Source: Isoetes taiwanensis (lineage: Eukaryota > Streptophyta > Lycopodiopsida > Isoetales > Isoetaceae). Taken from it: DNA of 64,000 bases. The notes beneath the pieces are model-generated. The model did no database searches. It was not told the origin of the DNA and saw only the letters and a program-made list of their open reading frames with translations. Made by a program: the position numbers and the translations under genes. Location: assembly GCA_021234155.1 (NCBI GenBank), contig JAJEKV010000072.1:6534199-6598198 (forward strand). The letters run 5' to 3'. This document shows positions 1-13,053 of this stretch, piece after piece (position 1 is the stretch's first letter; each line of letters begins with the position of its first letter).

Positions 1-1260
1 CAGAAAAATATGAAAAGAAAAAAAGCGTTTTTATCGAAAAAATATGAAATAACCATTAATTGATGAACCAGTTTAAAGAAATCACTATGCCGCTATGATC
101 TTTGATAAAGATCCATGCAAAGATATAAAGATTTTATCCCGTCGCATCTAACATTCCCGGCGATCGCCAATGAAGCTTCAAAATCTTTATTCGCGTTTGC
201 CTTAACTACTTCTTAAAACTTTATCTCTTTCAATCTCGATTAACCTCATTACCGTTTTAATCGATCTTTAAAATCATGCACTTTTATTTCGTCCATAATC
301 TGGTTATTTTAATCATCCCGTTTATTCCGCTTTTAATCAACTCGTTTCAGATTTATTTTGGTAAAAATGGTTAAAGAGTTTTGCATGCCGTTTAGTTTTG
401 CAAGTTTCCTTTGATTGTCTCTCGGTTCCGTGGTTCAAACCCCAGAGTTAGCTCTACAACACCTATTATTTTATTAAAAATTCGTAATCAAATAACCTGT
501 AATTCTTAATTTAAATGGTCTTCCCATTTATTCCGTGTTGAAATGATACGCCGGCAACATATGGCTCCACTGACAAAACGACCCAATTTACAGCATCTGG
601 CGATGGCAAAAGAACCCTTAAGTATATGGTTTTCTATGATCCAAATAATTCCAAATAAATTTATTTGTCTTAAAAGCAATTCAAAAAAAGATCCTTTGTT
701 GACATGAAACGGTGAAAACTCCTTCCCATGCAATACTTTATATGAAAACGGTAAAACCTCCCATCTTTAAATAATTAATCGTTAAACCTAAAAGCGTATT
801 ACACCTGAGAATAAGATAATTTATCGTCTTCCGATGGTAAACCCGGCGAATTAATGATGGTTCTGTCAACAGAACGTCTGATTAATAATTTTATAATCCA
901 ATACCGGTCGGTCTGGTTACCGGTCCAATTTTACCTCGATAAGATAATCAATACCCGTCTTCCTGATCCCCAGCTTCGAGGTTGACTTATAATTTTGTGA
1001 CCATTTTATTGATCTGGTTTTCCAGAACTTCATCTTTAAAGCAACACAATTGTTGGCTTTATGACTGGATTATCCGTGCACTGTTTAAATAAGGATCACC
1101 GCATCAACAGCAAAACGATGTATCAAAAAAGAGTAAAGCTTCGAGAAGAATCGGTCACGGGATCCAGCTGACGATTATAAACGGTGAAATAAGACGTTGA
1201 AGCTGATTAATAAAGACTGGCAAAGGATAATGAAACGATGCAAACGTATAATAAATATGA
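1..1260. other. No recognised gene; AT-rich flank
   Basis: Both strands are rich in stops and I see no family I can name. A GGTTCAAACCC-like box near 431-441 resembles an RNA polymerase III B box, but no matching A box or T-stem is visible, so no tRNA or SINE is called. The right end may hold further 5' exons of the splicing-factor-like gene that becomes recognisable from about 1,270. Confidence 0.5.
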
Positions 1261-1271
1261 ATAGACCTCCA

Positions 1272-4143
1272 GAAGGAGGAAGAATCATTTGATGACGATG
1301 GCACAGTATATGGATCACAAACTGGTTTTGCGCTCCTTAAGAAATCGATAACCCTGTTAACGGTCTAAAGCAATTTGTAATTTAATTTATTTGCATTAAT
1401 TGTATGAAACAGAACAATGTTGCCCGGATTTAATATCAGACCTATCTAATGTTCATCTTTAGTTTTGCATACGTAACAAGTTTGAAAATCTGAAAATGTA
1501 ATTTTCATGAACTTAAGATTATAAAATCTTTTCTTCAATTACTTCATCAGGAAGAAATGTATTGCCCAACAGTCCAATCTTTATGGTTTGATGAAATGAC
1601 CTTTGTTCGAAGAAGGTCATCCCATCACTTAGCCATCAATGAAGCTTTCGACGCAGGTGGAGATTCCTGAATATTCACCATTAAAAAGCCCCATCAAAAC
1701 GAAGATAGATGGAAATGAAGTTAAAAAGGTGGAGTTTGATTCAATGAAGTTCACATGGTAAAACTTCACAAATTTGTGATACAACAGGAAGTTAACAAAG
1801 CGAGCCTGATGCATGGTTTGATGAAAAATCACATGTATGTGGATACAGGATTACCTGAAGATGCAACACTCGAAGTAAGATTTTCTGCCCTCATTATTGA
1901 AAACTACTAAAAGGACATCTTTGATGAGAATTGAAAGACCATTAATATTCTTAATATTTTTATGAGCAAAGAGGATGTTCAATCTGGATAATGATGTTAT
2001 TTATAACCTCTTTGGTCATTAAGGAGGTGTTTTCAAATGCGGATTATCAAAGAGGTATTAGTGCAGTCGGTTTCTTAAAATTTGATTTCATTTTGGTTGA
2101 GGTGTTTCGAGCTGTGAAGTTTGTTTATTTAGGCACAGATTGATTTCGTTTAGTAGGTAAACTGTAAAAGTTATTTATCGACTTTATAAAGAGGTTTGCG
2201 GTCTTTCAATCATGCACTAAATAGTTCCTGCAGCTTATCTTGTTTATGAATAGTTTGCTGAATTAAACCAGATCCTGACAGACAAAATGAAATGATTTAT
2301 GCTTTTGTATTATTTTTCTGTGTTGCCAAACTAGTTGCCATCAACGCGGACCTCAATGTGAGGAAATGCAGGATCCAGACACTAAGAAACCTCAGATAGC
2401 TGTATGTAGACAAAAGGCACGTATGCAAAAGGGGATGGTCTGGTTACCTTTCAAGGTACAACAATCTTCACCACCTTTTGGCCTGGCTTACTGCTTACAA
2501 GAGTGAATGCAATGTTTTAACAGGAGCCCCTCTGCGGAACTCTGCCTTGAAAAATTTTGGATGGGACACCACACGCCTGAGGAAGGCCACTCATGACAGT
2601 CACTAAAGCAATTCTGAACAGAAAGGCAATACTTTGGGGTGGAATAGTGTTTCTGGAGCAGAAACAGTGTAACATGTTTCAGCATTGAAGCTAGCATGTC
2701 AAGTTTGAGGGAACTTTCTATTAAGCAGAAGCACTATTCTTAAGGAACTGATAATTTAATTCTCAACCTGCCTTGATGTACTGCTACGTCAAAATGCGCT
2801 TCAACACCGCATATTATGCATAGGTAGATTTAAGTGAGGTTAGTAAATGTAATATATATTTTGGGGGTTACTGTAATTTGCATACTCACTGTTGAATAGA
2901 TGCATCTCTACTGCAATGGCTTACAGTCTGATCAAATTGCCATATTCTGAATAACAAGCACAAGCATTAGGTTCCATATTAAACAATTTCCCAATCTGCT
3001 AAATTACTCTTGTTGGAAATTTACTTGCAAAAATATCTTGCTTTTTGGTTTCTTCAGTTAAGCGCATCAGGTGGTTTTGAGAAAGATTACATCTGTTTGA
3101 TTTGCGCACAGGAGAAAGATTTATAAAGAAAGAACAACCAAAGCAAAAAGCAAAAAGAAGCTCAAGAAGATGGAAGATCGTGCACTCACTTACGCGGAGT
3201 ATTCTTTTTACTTGAGATGTCTATAATTTGTTCATAAGAAAACCTAGATTTGGGCAATGCCAATTTACAATTCAAAGTGGAGCCGGAGAGATTATATAGA
3301 CGGGAGCAGACTAATGGGCTTCTTTGGTTTTCAGAACCATTTTGTGATATGATCTTTGGTTTGAGTTTTAGGGGCATTTTAGTAATACAATGCAAATGGC
3401 TGACCTTGACTATGTGTAGATAGGAATTGAAAACGAATTTTCCTGATCTTGTTTAATATTTGAGTTTTTGCCATTTGAAACAGTTGGCTTTGACGATGAC
3501 AAACGCTAGCAGCCAATAAACTGTTGTGTTAAAGAATGTATTTACACCACGTGAGATTGCTGTAAGTTCAAATGTCTTGCATTCAATAAACATAATATAA
3601 AGTCAGCTGTTTTGCATTCAATGAACATTATCAACACTCAATTCCACTCTCGTATTCCATGGTACCAATGAATTGTTAGCCTTCGTTCTGCAGTTAGAGC
3701 CAGGGTTATATGTAGAAATAGAGCAGGATATACTAAGAATGCTCGAAGCTTGGTCTAATTGAAAATTACGGCATATTTTCCAGTTGGTCTAGACATGAGA
3801 AAAGTTTTCTAAAATCTCCGTATGCTAGAGATTATGATTTCCCACCTTCGCTGCAGATGTATGAACAGCATCCAGAGGGAGTTGTATTAATAAAGTTCAG
3901 GGATCGGAGGGATGGCCTCAAGTGGCATAGAGATCATGAATGGATCTATGGTGAGTCTACTCGCTAGCTTTCATTTGAAAGTTCGTCAGAAAACTCTATG
4001 TTCTACGATTGCTGTGCAGGTTTGGAGGAAGGCAATTAGAAGCATTTGAAGATCAGGACTGATAAACTATGGAAGTGTTCATGATGAAAGTGCAGATGAG
4101 GCGCAGGCTTGAGAAGTACAGTGAAGAAATTGAGTTTGATTGA
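1272..4143 (+). pseudogene. Tat-SF1/ELF9-like splicing factor gene, degraded but with introns
   Basis: Segments appear in the order of a Tat-SF1/Cus2-family protein (HTATSF1 in animals, ELF9-like in plants), a U2 snRNP-associated RNA-binding factor acting in the nucleus. At 1,275-1,315 the frame reads FDDDGTVYG. At 1,805-1,874 it reads PDAWFDEKSH then YVDTGLPEDATLE, the start of RRM1, ending at a GTAAGA donor. At 2,365-2,610 come DPDTKKPQI, GDGLVTF and ILDGTP from the rest of RRM1. At 3,110-3,195, after a CAG acceptor, there is GERFIKKE and KSKKKLKKMED. At 3,690-3,950 the U2AF-homology RRM reads HPEGVVLIKFRDRRDGLK, ending at GTGAGT. At 4,020-4,143 the last exon reads FGGRQLEAFEDQD and LEKYSEEIEFD, then stop. 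Frames change inside exons and stops intervene. Retained introns point to a duplicated gene rather than a processed retrocopy. Family known; exon borders inferred. Confidence 0.75.
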
Positions 4144-4461
4144 GTCACACAACACGCATTTTGGAGTAAATATTGTAAGATTGTTTTAACTTGGTACTTC
4201 TGTTAGGCAGGGTTCAATATAGAGTTGGGTGCTCTCTATGTGTTCAAGAATTTGGAACGTGTTGTCCACACGTCAAAACGTTTCAACCTTTGACAATCAT
4301 GATTGCACCTGCCATAAACTAAACAATGTGACATAATTTAAGAGGCGTGGAATTTCAGCTACACCTTTGCTAACTTCTTGACTCCAGTAGTTTTAGGTTT
4401 AGTAGGAATTGTCATTGTACAGAATTTCAATTTTATCTATATACAACTGGTGTGACATTGT

Positions 4462-4496
4462 TTCTTTTATCTATATCTATCTATCTATCTATCTAA
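4462..4496. repeat. (ATCT)n microsatellite
   Basis: A short run of TATC/ATCT units begins after a TATCTATA stretch and ends just before an AACATG sequence. It lies about 320 bases past the end of the splicing-factor-like gene remnant. Confidence 0.8.
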
Positions 4497-4499
4497 CAT

Positions 4500-7400
4500 G
4501 TAATTGAGTTCCATTTTTTCGTCCCTTTATTGCCCAGCGTTATCCGTTGTCAATTTCATAATATGTGACATCTATTCGGAAATAACTTACATGCAATATG
4601 CCACCTGTCAAATCTCAAATTTGCCCATATTTCTTATTGTGCGGTGGGTTTGTCGGGTTTTCACTGTGCGCTGGATGAGTTGGTTGTTGGGGACGGAACA
4701 ATCTGTTCCAGTGAGGCCATATTGTGTGATTTTCTTAAATAAGTTTTAGTGTCTTGTTTCGGTCAGTTTTGAGGCAAGGCGTGGCAGTGTATTTTGCTAT
4801 TTCGATTATATGAGTATTTGCGTTCAAACCGTTTCTTAACCGGTCGCTGAACCATATCCGATGTTAATAGTTGATAGTGGTCTACCTACAGAAGCAAACA
4901 TAAGAAAGATACCTATTTTAAAAATCAAGCAAACGTAAATGCATTTCCCAGTGGGTTTTAATTTTGAGATGCAGTACTGGATTCGTGTATGCACATCGGT
5001 AATAGATATTATGAAACTCTCCTAGAACAAGAAATGGTAATGCCCACAATCACGATTTGGCTCTCAGGGCACAACCACGACCTTGGAGGTTTCTTCGTCA
5101 TGGAGAAAAGAACATGAAGCAATAAATCTGGGCCTTCTTCATAGTTAGAATTGCCGTAATACTTGAGCAAAGGTTGACGTCTCTATATAGCCTTTTCTAT
5201 TTGTCTTAGCTGATTGCTTTTACTTTTACATAGATAAAAGAATCTTTGGTGTCCTAATATATAGATGCGACTCCACCCCAAGTAGTTTACAGGCCTTCGT
5301 TTGTAGTACTTGTGAATCAAGGCAACTTTCTGATGAATCCGTAGAGGACGATGATTGTTAACTTGCTTTTCCTGCAAGTCAAGAAGGGGTCAAACCCCAT
5401 GTCAGAATACACCTTGGTTGTAGATGCAAGGGTCTCTTTGTGTGCCAAGATGCATTTTGTCTCCTAGATGCAAATTCTTCAAAAGCCTTTGCAAAATCAA
5501 TAGATAAATAAAGCTAGATGCTTGTTGGAAATGGAAGGATTTCTAGTGGATTGAGCATTTGAAACTGTTTTAAGATTTTACAAGAAAGAGAAATCACATT
5601 CTAGACTTTTGTTTTGGCGACTTAAAGTTAGAAATGAAAAATAAATGCACTTGCTGCTTGCCATGTTTGGTGGATTTCGTAAAGTTAGATAACATAGAGA
5701 ATAAAGAAGAGCCTAAAGGCAAAAAGGACTATATAGGTTGGACCATGTTCTTCTTAAATTTGTCAACATATATGTAAAGTAATTTGGGTTAGATATGTAG
5801 AGAACAAGCAAGCAAAGCCAAAAATGGCTCATGCAGGTTTGACCATGGTCTCCCATTTGTCAAAATATATGTAGCATCTTAACTATGACCCAACTTAGTT
5901 TTTTTTTTTAAAGGATGTATAACTTATATTACATTTTTTGCTGATGTATAACTTACATTTCTCTTCATTTGTCTCATCTACATATTTCAAAAACATGCAT
6001 TTTGAATCGTCACTTCCCCACCAGGTCTAGAAAAAAAATGATGTGTGAATAGGAAGATAATATAAAGTAAAGCCTTTCTAGACCGGTGAAATTAATGTGC
6101 AACGCCCTCTAATTGACTTGAATGATTTTTATCAAGTTAATGCAATGGTGTACCAATAGACTTGAGTTATAAATGATTCATAGATAGTATCCAATAACTC
6201 GATGGTTTCTAACGACTTCACAATCGGGCCTTAATACTCTTACAACCTTTGTGGGTTAATCTTTGAATGTCTCTTTGTACTCGCTTTCGCTGATTTCACC
6301 TCTGCTCTAAGCTCAAATGCCATCTATTTCTCAGCGCGTAAATTCTTCTCATTCATACCATCACTTTGAATTGCTTTGAAATACCCATTTTGATCTTGCT
6401 CTATAAAGACTGCCATTGCCGTAAATTTTGATGATTCTAAAACAAACTCGGTTGTTCTTCCGGATTGATATGTGGGTTTTATCCTGCCAAGTACCGGAGA
6501 GGCTTTTAGCTCATGATCTTCCAAGATCTATAGATTCAGATCCGCAAAGTGAGATAAGTAAGGATCAAACCGTTTGATTAAGAAAGGAAAGAATTTAATT
6601 CCAGAGGTCAGTTTATCTCGATACTGCTTAGAAGAGTTTCAAGCATGCAAAAGGGTCAAATCAAACTAAATGTCCCTAATTCTCAGAGAGGGGAGTTTGT
6701 GGAGACTGATCCCACCGGGCTGCATGGGCGTATTAACTGTGAATTGATCATAACATTGGGCATTATTATGATTCCTAAATCAGCTCTCGCTTTCATCTTG
6801 TGGATCATGCGCAGCATTAATTCATAGTCTTCTTTGCTAGTCAAAAGACGCTTCCCCGCTAGTCAATAGACGCTTTGCTCTACACATAGGCCTTTTCTAT
6901 AATCAATCGCTTCTTCGCTTCTCAGCATTATAAAGAGGTATTCTAGCCACAATACAAAGATAAAAGCCCTAATCTTGCCATAACTCAAGAAACTTCATCT
7001 AACCTTGCCGGTTCAAATACCAAGATACTTTCCTTGGCGCCTCCCCCGATGTCTCCCCAAAGCATACCCACCCAACTGTAGGGCCAAAACAATTAGTACA
7101 AAAATAAAATAAAGAAGAATGATCATGCGACCGGATCAGTCGAAATGCCATAACTCTAGTTTGAGCTAAACCGACTACTTAATGAGTAAGTGTGGTCATT
7201 TCTTTGGGGGTCTCAGATCAAATCCAACTCAACGTACACGTAACATTCGAAGTTCATTAATGGCGTCAGCCATAAATGCCTTGGACGCCTAACGCTACGC
7301 ATCACCTAAATATTCGAAATATTAATGGTCGCACAATGCCCTATAATCAATTAGTGCACACGCATGTTTTAAGAATTTTAAGGAACAAAATAAAGGAGAA

Positions 7401-9500
7401 TGTAATGGACATCAGATTAGATAGGAAGGACAAGAAATTTATCAAGGCTGCTACACCTCAGCCATTTCTTCCCAACTCTATGCATACAAGATGTCTTATT
7501 ACAAGTTTTGCTGTTGTCAGAGTAAAAAAAATAAATAAAAAGACAATAATTTCTAGTTTCTAAATAATCGAATCTACTTAGAGCAACAAGTTAATAGGTG
7601 TTCAATTAAATTGGTGACAAAGTAAGTAAAGCACTTTACAATCGTGAGGAAGTCGCAAGAGTCTTAGCCTCTTGTTGGACTTGGGGAAGCGTGCTAGCTC
7701 GACCGCCCAACAAAGCCGTCCAATGGGTAAGTACTCGCACCCCTTGCGTATCGGGCCATATTCACCAAGCACCAGACCGTCATCATATAGAGGGAGAGTG
7801 TTGACTGTAAGACAAATTTTAAAACCTTCCGGAAGCGTTCTCACCCAAAGTCCTCCCCGGCTGCCCCATCGCATGACAAAAGCAACTCCCCCATTCTAGA
7901 ATTATGAATTGACTCGCCAATAGACTCAAAACGTACGGGCATGGTAGAAGGTCGCCCCTTCCCTAAGAAGCTTCAAAAGAGCTCATGTCCAACACACTCA
8001 GAAGCCACTGGGCTCTGTGGGTGGTGCCTCACACACCGCCAAAAAAGATCGGCTATAGAACTTGATAAATTTGACATTCTGACTACATGGTGAAGTCAAT
8101 CGCCATTCCGTAGGCCTCCATAAGGCTCCTCGAACCACAAAATTCACCCACCGCTAGGACACTCAACAATTTCTACAAATTTTCCGGAGCCAATCTTAGG
8201 ACTTGCTCGGGTCAGTCCTTGAATCCAAGGATTCAACGACAAAGAAATCAGCTCGAGTGGGAGGTGATGGCATACAACTCGTGAGGAGCTGCCGTGAAAG
8301 GCTGCCCGGGAACCCCTCTCCGCAGCTGGCCCGCCCTCTCGTCAAAGTCGCGAAAGTCCTAACATTGTTCGACTTGAGGAAGAGTGGCTTTTGCCCCCAA
8401 AATGTTTCAACAATGATGCCATAGTTAGCACCATCGTGATGCCTCGCCTAGCAAACCCTCGACAACTTTTAACAGCATGTGAAACAAAAATTACTAAGTA
8501 TGTTATTTGAAGTAAGCCTTGATTGTGCCTCAAGTAATTTTAACAGTTAATTTAACAGATCATAAGACCTTGGTTTCCAGGTAAAGAAGATAACGACAGT
8601 TATATGATCTCCATATGGGTTTTCTATTAACAAAATTTGGCGTTATATCAACTTCAAACCAAGTTCAAAAATGGTCGTATTCTAACCATGATAATTTTCA
8701 GTCTGTTCTTGGTAATGGTTGTAGCACGTTATAATTTTGGAATGAACCAGTAAATTAATCTCCCACATAATCAAACAATACTGGACTTTGCGTTTTCATC
8801 AAGAAGAAACCAATAATTCCAATTCATGCCACAACAAGTTTGATTCCTGTATTGGCTGAATTTCAACTCGTAAACTACATATGTACAAACCCTGATTTCT
8901 TTAAGATTGCCGCGGTTGTTGCAGCAACAAGCTATTCTCGCGTGTTCATGTACATAAAATACAAGCTCCTGCAACAGCATCAGAAGTATTTTCACATTAT
9001 TTCTTTTACATAGTTCTAAGAAATAACATTTATCCCTGTAATAATAGCATTCAACATCACTCTGTATTTCATGTATTTAAAATGCACCAAACTAAAGAAA
9101 CTCTATTGACTTAGTTGATGCCAATGAAGCCATGAAGATGTCCTCATTCCTGAAGAGCACCAGATGCGTCTTCATGTGATACATTAAAATGCAATAACCT
9201 ACTAAACTTATTATTGATGGTATAGTTGTAGAAATGACCTTATGAATAATTTTCCACTGTAGAGGAGCTCTTTTCTTTCGTGTATCCCTTTGTTATCAAT
9301 CTAGATGCCACATATCTTGTTAACAATGTAAAAATAAGCCAGATAATTCATCCCACTTCAATGGCGATTATTAGGGATACATGCTATATCCACGACCCCT
9401 TCGATCCTGCATTACAGAGAGGTAAATAATAATTGAACATCATTGCAGATTAGATCCTATAGGCAAATATTATAAAGCAGTTTAATCTAGACATCAAAAA
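4500..9500. other. Long stretch with no recognised gene
   Basis: Open frames here are short and resemble no family I know. There is a loose direct duplication near 5,711-5,877: two segments share a phrase of the form TTGACCATG...TTGTCAA.ATATATGTA. GC content rises around 7,600-8,450, where the sequence looks like degraded repeat DNA, but no terminal repeats, reverse transcriptase motif or tRNA is visible. A perfect odd palindrome, TTGTTGCAGCAACAA, lies near 8,918-8,932. Confidence 0.4.
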
Positions 9501-9529
9501 TCTCTAATCTGGATATTGACGACATACCG

Positions 9530-12026
9530 CTGGAGCTAGCTTCCCTAAAGATACAACACGTTGGCATGTGGCTGAATCCTTCACAACCCCATCAATTGTG
9601 ATGATAAAAGATCCTCCCTCTCTTTGAAGGCAAGCCACGAGAAGAGTTTTAGGGCATCCTTTTCATGCAGTTCCCTTCATTTACCAGGATACCACGTCCT
9701 ACCATTGGAACAATCCCTGACATAGATAACCACTGCATGAAAGGCTGCACCACAAGCTTGTGTAGTATTTATCCATCAAGTGAAGCCATTTTAAAATCAG
9801 AACTCAAATCCACACTTACAGGAATTATTCCAAGGCAAGGTCCACCCATACCCCCAAAAAGCCAAATGAGTCATACCTGTACACACACAAAAGGCTTGCT
9901 AGTCTAACTTGTGGTAGGAGGCAATATTGGTTAATCAACTTATTTCAATGATTTAGCTTTGTCATACCAGTAATTGCCTGATGAATAGGTCCAGCATACT
10001 CTCTCTGCCTTCACCACAAAAGCATCAGGTATAGCTTTTCCATTGACAACCACTTTATGCCATAGAACCCCCACGAAGCTGTAGATTTAGTCAACTCCTG
10101 AACTTCTGAAAATCCTTTTGCATTTCCCTTCTGAAGAGCCTTACTTTGTTCCTGGTGTGGTGTCAAATATACTCGCTCTAGTTCTCTTGCAGTTCCTGCT
10201 GACATGAAGGATTCCCAGAAGCCCCAGAAAGTGCTATAGCCAAGTAGTTCATGCAAGTTGCTGCTGGCTGAATTTCTGATGGAGGAGTAGGATCAAGGCT
10301 GTACAAAACGCCTTTGCTTACTATCTAGACCATTTTGTGATTCCAGAGATTCATGCTCTGTATCTGTTCATAGGAGACATATTGTCGCTATTAGATGGGG
10401 AAGAAGCACCTCGCCAAGCTTCCTGAGGCCTCTGCCAGTGACTGTCCCACTTTACTTACTGCCTCTCCTTCTACCTTGCAGGTGCATGTTGTTCTGAGAA
10501 CTGGGCTCACAGAGATTTAGAAAGAGAATTGATATCTGGAATGGCTGCACCAGCAGCTGCAGTGGGCTGCAGATAGATTTGATATGTAGAGATTCAATGA
10601 CAAACCCACATCAGATCTTGTGTGTGGATTTCTGTGAAGGAAGATTGAAGGTACCCTAACAACCCTCTTACAGTTGCTATTTTGACAAATTATGCTAATC
10701 TCGACTGCCCCACTGCATGCTCTGTTTCAAAATGAGATGATGTCTCTCTGTTACTTTTAGAAATTGAGGAAGTTTAGATGAATAGGGAGGAGATGTAGCT
10801 TGCATTGGTCAAAGTCCACTTCTATAAGTAGGAAAAGGCTTGAAAGAAGAGGGAGGAGACATATCTTGAAAAGCTGTTGGCTCTGATTTGTCATTTCACT
10901 GGAAGCTAGGAACTAAAAATACGTAGGAGGTGATTCAGGGACGACAGGTGCCTTTGGTTTACCATTTCCATGTTGGTGAAACCTTAGAAAGTAGGAAGGC
11001 ACATTGCCCTAGCTCCCACCACAGGCTTTTACCATGCTCTTTTCACAAATGAAGGATAACTTTCCACATATGCATATGTAAAAAATATCTGAATGCAGGT
11101 CTTTGTTAACTGTATCTTTGCTCCTCTACATCAGAAGAACTGTCTGGAAAGTCCTGGATCATTGAGAAAGAAGCAACTTGAGGATCCTAAAGATGAACTT
11201 CTATGAGCTGAGCTCATTGAAGACTTTGATTCCTCCTTCTGACTAGGAGCTGAAACAACACGGACTGTGGAACGGGATCTCTGGCGATGTAATTGAGATT
11301 CAAACTCATCCCTTGTCGGCACACCACTGGGTCATATTCAACAACAAGTGATGCACCATAGAGGCCATCTTTTTCAGCAACTACTCAATTCCTGTGTCAA
11401 TGTGAAGATCTTTAAGAGACTTGTCAATATAACCATCAGGGTACATTGCATAAGGAAGACGTATTAAATCGGGTCCTGATCATTTTCCACCTTCTTTCCA
11501 TGTTAAGAGGCACTGGTTCCTTCCTTTGAATTGTCACTATAAGCATCAGGGTACATTTCATGAGGACGAGATATCACGCTGATCATTTCCTATTTTGTCC
11601 ATGTTAACAATAGATGGCACTGGTTCCTCTTCCCTTGGAAAAGATGTGCTGCCTGAGACATTCCTGTAATGACATGCTGCCACCTCTCTTTGTCATGATA
11701 TGCTGCTTCCTCTTTGTCATCATGATATGTTAGTGTTACATGTTGTTGACAATTTTTCTTGTTCCTGGACAGGAATGTGCCTTATTCGTGTCTATATGTG
11801 GTTTAAGTCAATGTCCATCTCATCTGGACAAAGACCCACTATAAAAACTGGTTTTAGGTCTGGTGTGGGGAGTATAAAGTCTTTCATCATCGCTAGCAGT
11901 GGGCCGATGCACAATTTCTCTGTTGAGGCCTTATAGGCCCAGGGATACAGTCTTTCTTCGGAAGGTCGAGGCACAGGACCCAGGTCACTTCCATCATTGG
12001 AAGTCCTTTCATCCACAGAAGAGTCT
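9530..12026 (-). pseudogene. Exon-like segments of an unrecognised gene
   Basis: Several minus-strand segments read like protein in sequence order but I cannot name the family. Segment 12,020-11,792 contains GPVPRPSEERLYPWAYKA and KPVFIVGLCPDEMDIDLNH. Segment 11,450-11,131 contains YPDGYIDKSLKDLHIDTGIE and, in another frame, VPTRDEFESQLHRQRSRS followed by a serine-rich stretch. Segment 10,340-10,011 contains YSLDPTPPSEIQPAATC and SAGTARELERVYLTPHQEQ. Segment 9,740-9,530 contains MVGRGILVNEGNCMKRMP and GSFIITIDGVVKDSATCQR, ending next to a GTATGT donor. Frames shift between and within segments, so this is either a decayed gene or one damaged by sequence errors. Composition and order suggest one multi-exon gene on this strand; that grouping is inference. 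Confidence 0.4.
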
Positions 12027-12289
12027 CTACATGTCCATTGAGTTCACTTATGCCCATTCTCAGTATCCTGTGCTATAGAATCTTTACCGGTTTTGGTTTT
12101 ACTACAAATTCAAAGTAAAACTAACTCCAGCGACAAGGGCTTTACTAGCTACTCTGTTTTGCAAAAATACAGAGGGAAGATAAGGAAGCCTTCACTAACC
12201 ATTAAGAATCCTGAACACTTCAAGTATTCGTACTGGAGAACACCCTTCAGGCTCTACTAAGACGGAGAAACAGCCAGACATCTGACAAC

Positions 12290-12646
12290 TTGGTGCCTTC
12301 TATCCCACAAGCAGCCATTTGTTATGCATTTTACGCTCCCAAATCATGTCCAAGACACAGGGCATCACTGCTTAAGCAAACCCAACATCCAAATTCCTAT
12401 TTTTCGCCATCCATATTGCCGACTAAAGAGATTTGCAGCCACGTTCTTTCACCTCGAAATTTTACCTACATCCCAACTAGAAAAGCCAATAATCTGTTAG
12501 GGATGATCCCAAATGTCAGCACACAGCAGCAGAAAGCTGGTGCAAGGGCCAAGGATGAAAAGAAATTTTATACAGATTTAATGCAGGAAGCCCTTCTTCT
12601 GAGAATGGGTCGAGGATTCGTTCGCCTTGCATTGGAAGAATGCTGA
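12290..12646 (+). CDS. Hypothetical open frame, possibly a first exon
   Basis: The frame is open for 118 codons but has no early ATG; an in-frame ATG occurs only about two thirds of the way in. The first part is low in acidic residues and rich in Ser, Pro, Arg and Ala, like a chloroplast transit peptide. The end reads ARAKDEKKFYTDLMQEALLL and RMGRGFVRLALEEC. No family is recognised. It lies divergently beside the minus-strand exon series ending near 12 kb, so the two could share a promoter region. It could equally be chance in a GC-richer patch. Confidence 0.22.
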   Translation: MVPSIPQAAICYAFYAPKSCPRHRASLLKQTQHPNSYFSPSILPTKEICSHVLSPRNFTYIPTRKANNLLGMIPNVSTQQQKAGARAKDEKKFYTDLMQEALLLRMGRGFVRLALEEC

Positions 12647-13012
12647 CAATGCCTTCTGCAAGACGTTCACTAGACTATTAACAATGGGGAACATTAACTT
12701 CTTTGTATTTTGCCAAGCTTTTCCGTGGTCGCCACATTTTTTACACTTGGCATTTCCCTTATTAGTCACAAATATTTGCCTTCAGTTGATAATGTATGTA
12801 GGTTTCTTTCAGGGAGTACATCTTCCCTAAAATACGCATAATATAATAAGGTAAAATAAAATGCAGAAACAAAATGCAAATTGCTGCGCGTTGGCTTTAA
12901 ATGGGATTCAGAGTAATTATTTATTAAAACTATCTAGGATATAAGACTTAAGGCCAAAGGAGCTTAAGGCCTTGTGCGCAACTCCTGGGAGTTTTAGGAA
13001 TTATACTTTGTC

Positions 13013-13053
13013 AAGTGCTCAAGCTTGAAATTAAGTGCTCAAGCTTGAAATAA
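13013..13053. repeat. Short tandem duplication
   Basis: Two adjacent ~20 bp copies of AGTGCTCAAGCTTGAAAT(TA) sit side by side. Each holds a CAAGCTTG palindrome. Confidence 0.8.

Noticed and set aside
425..450. tRNA gene or SINE at the left edge
   Set aside because: Only a B-box-like word is present; no paired T-stem or A box.
7602..8533. Several overlapping open frames on both strands
   Set aside because: They coincide with a local rise in GC content and show no motifs.
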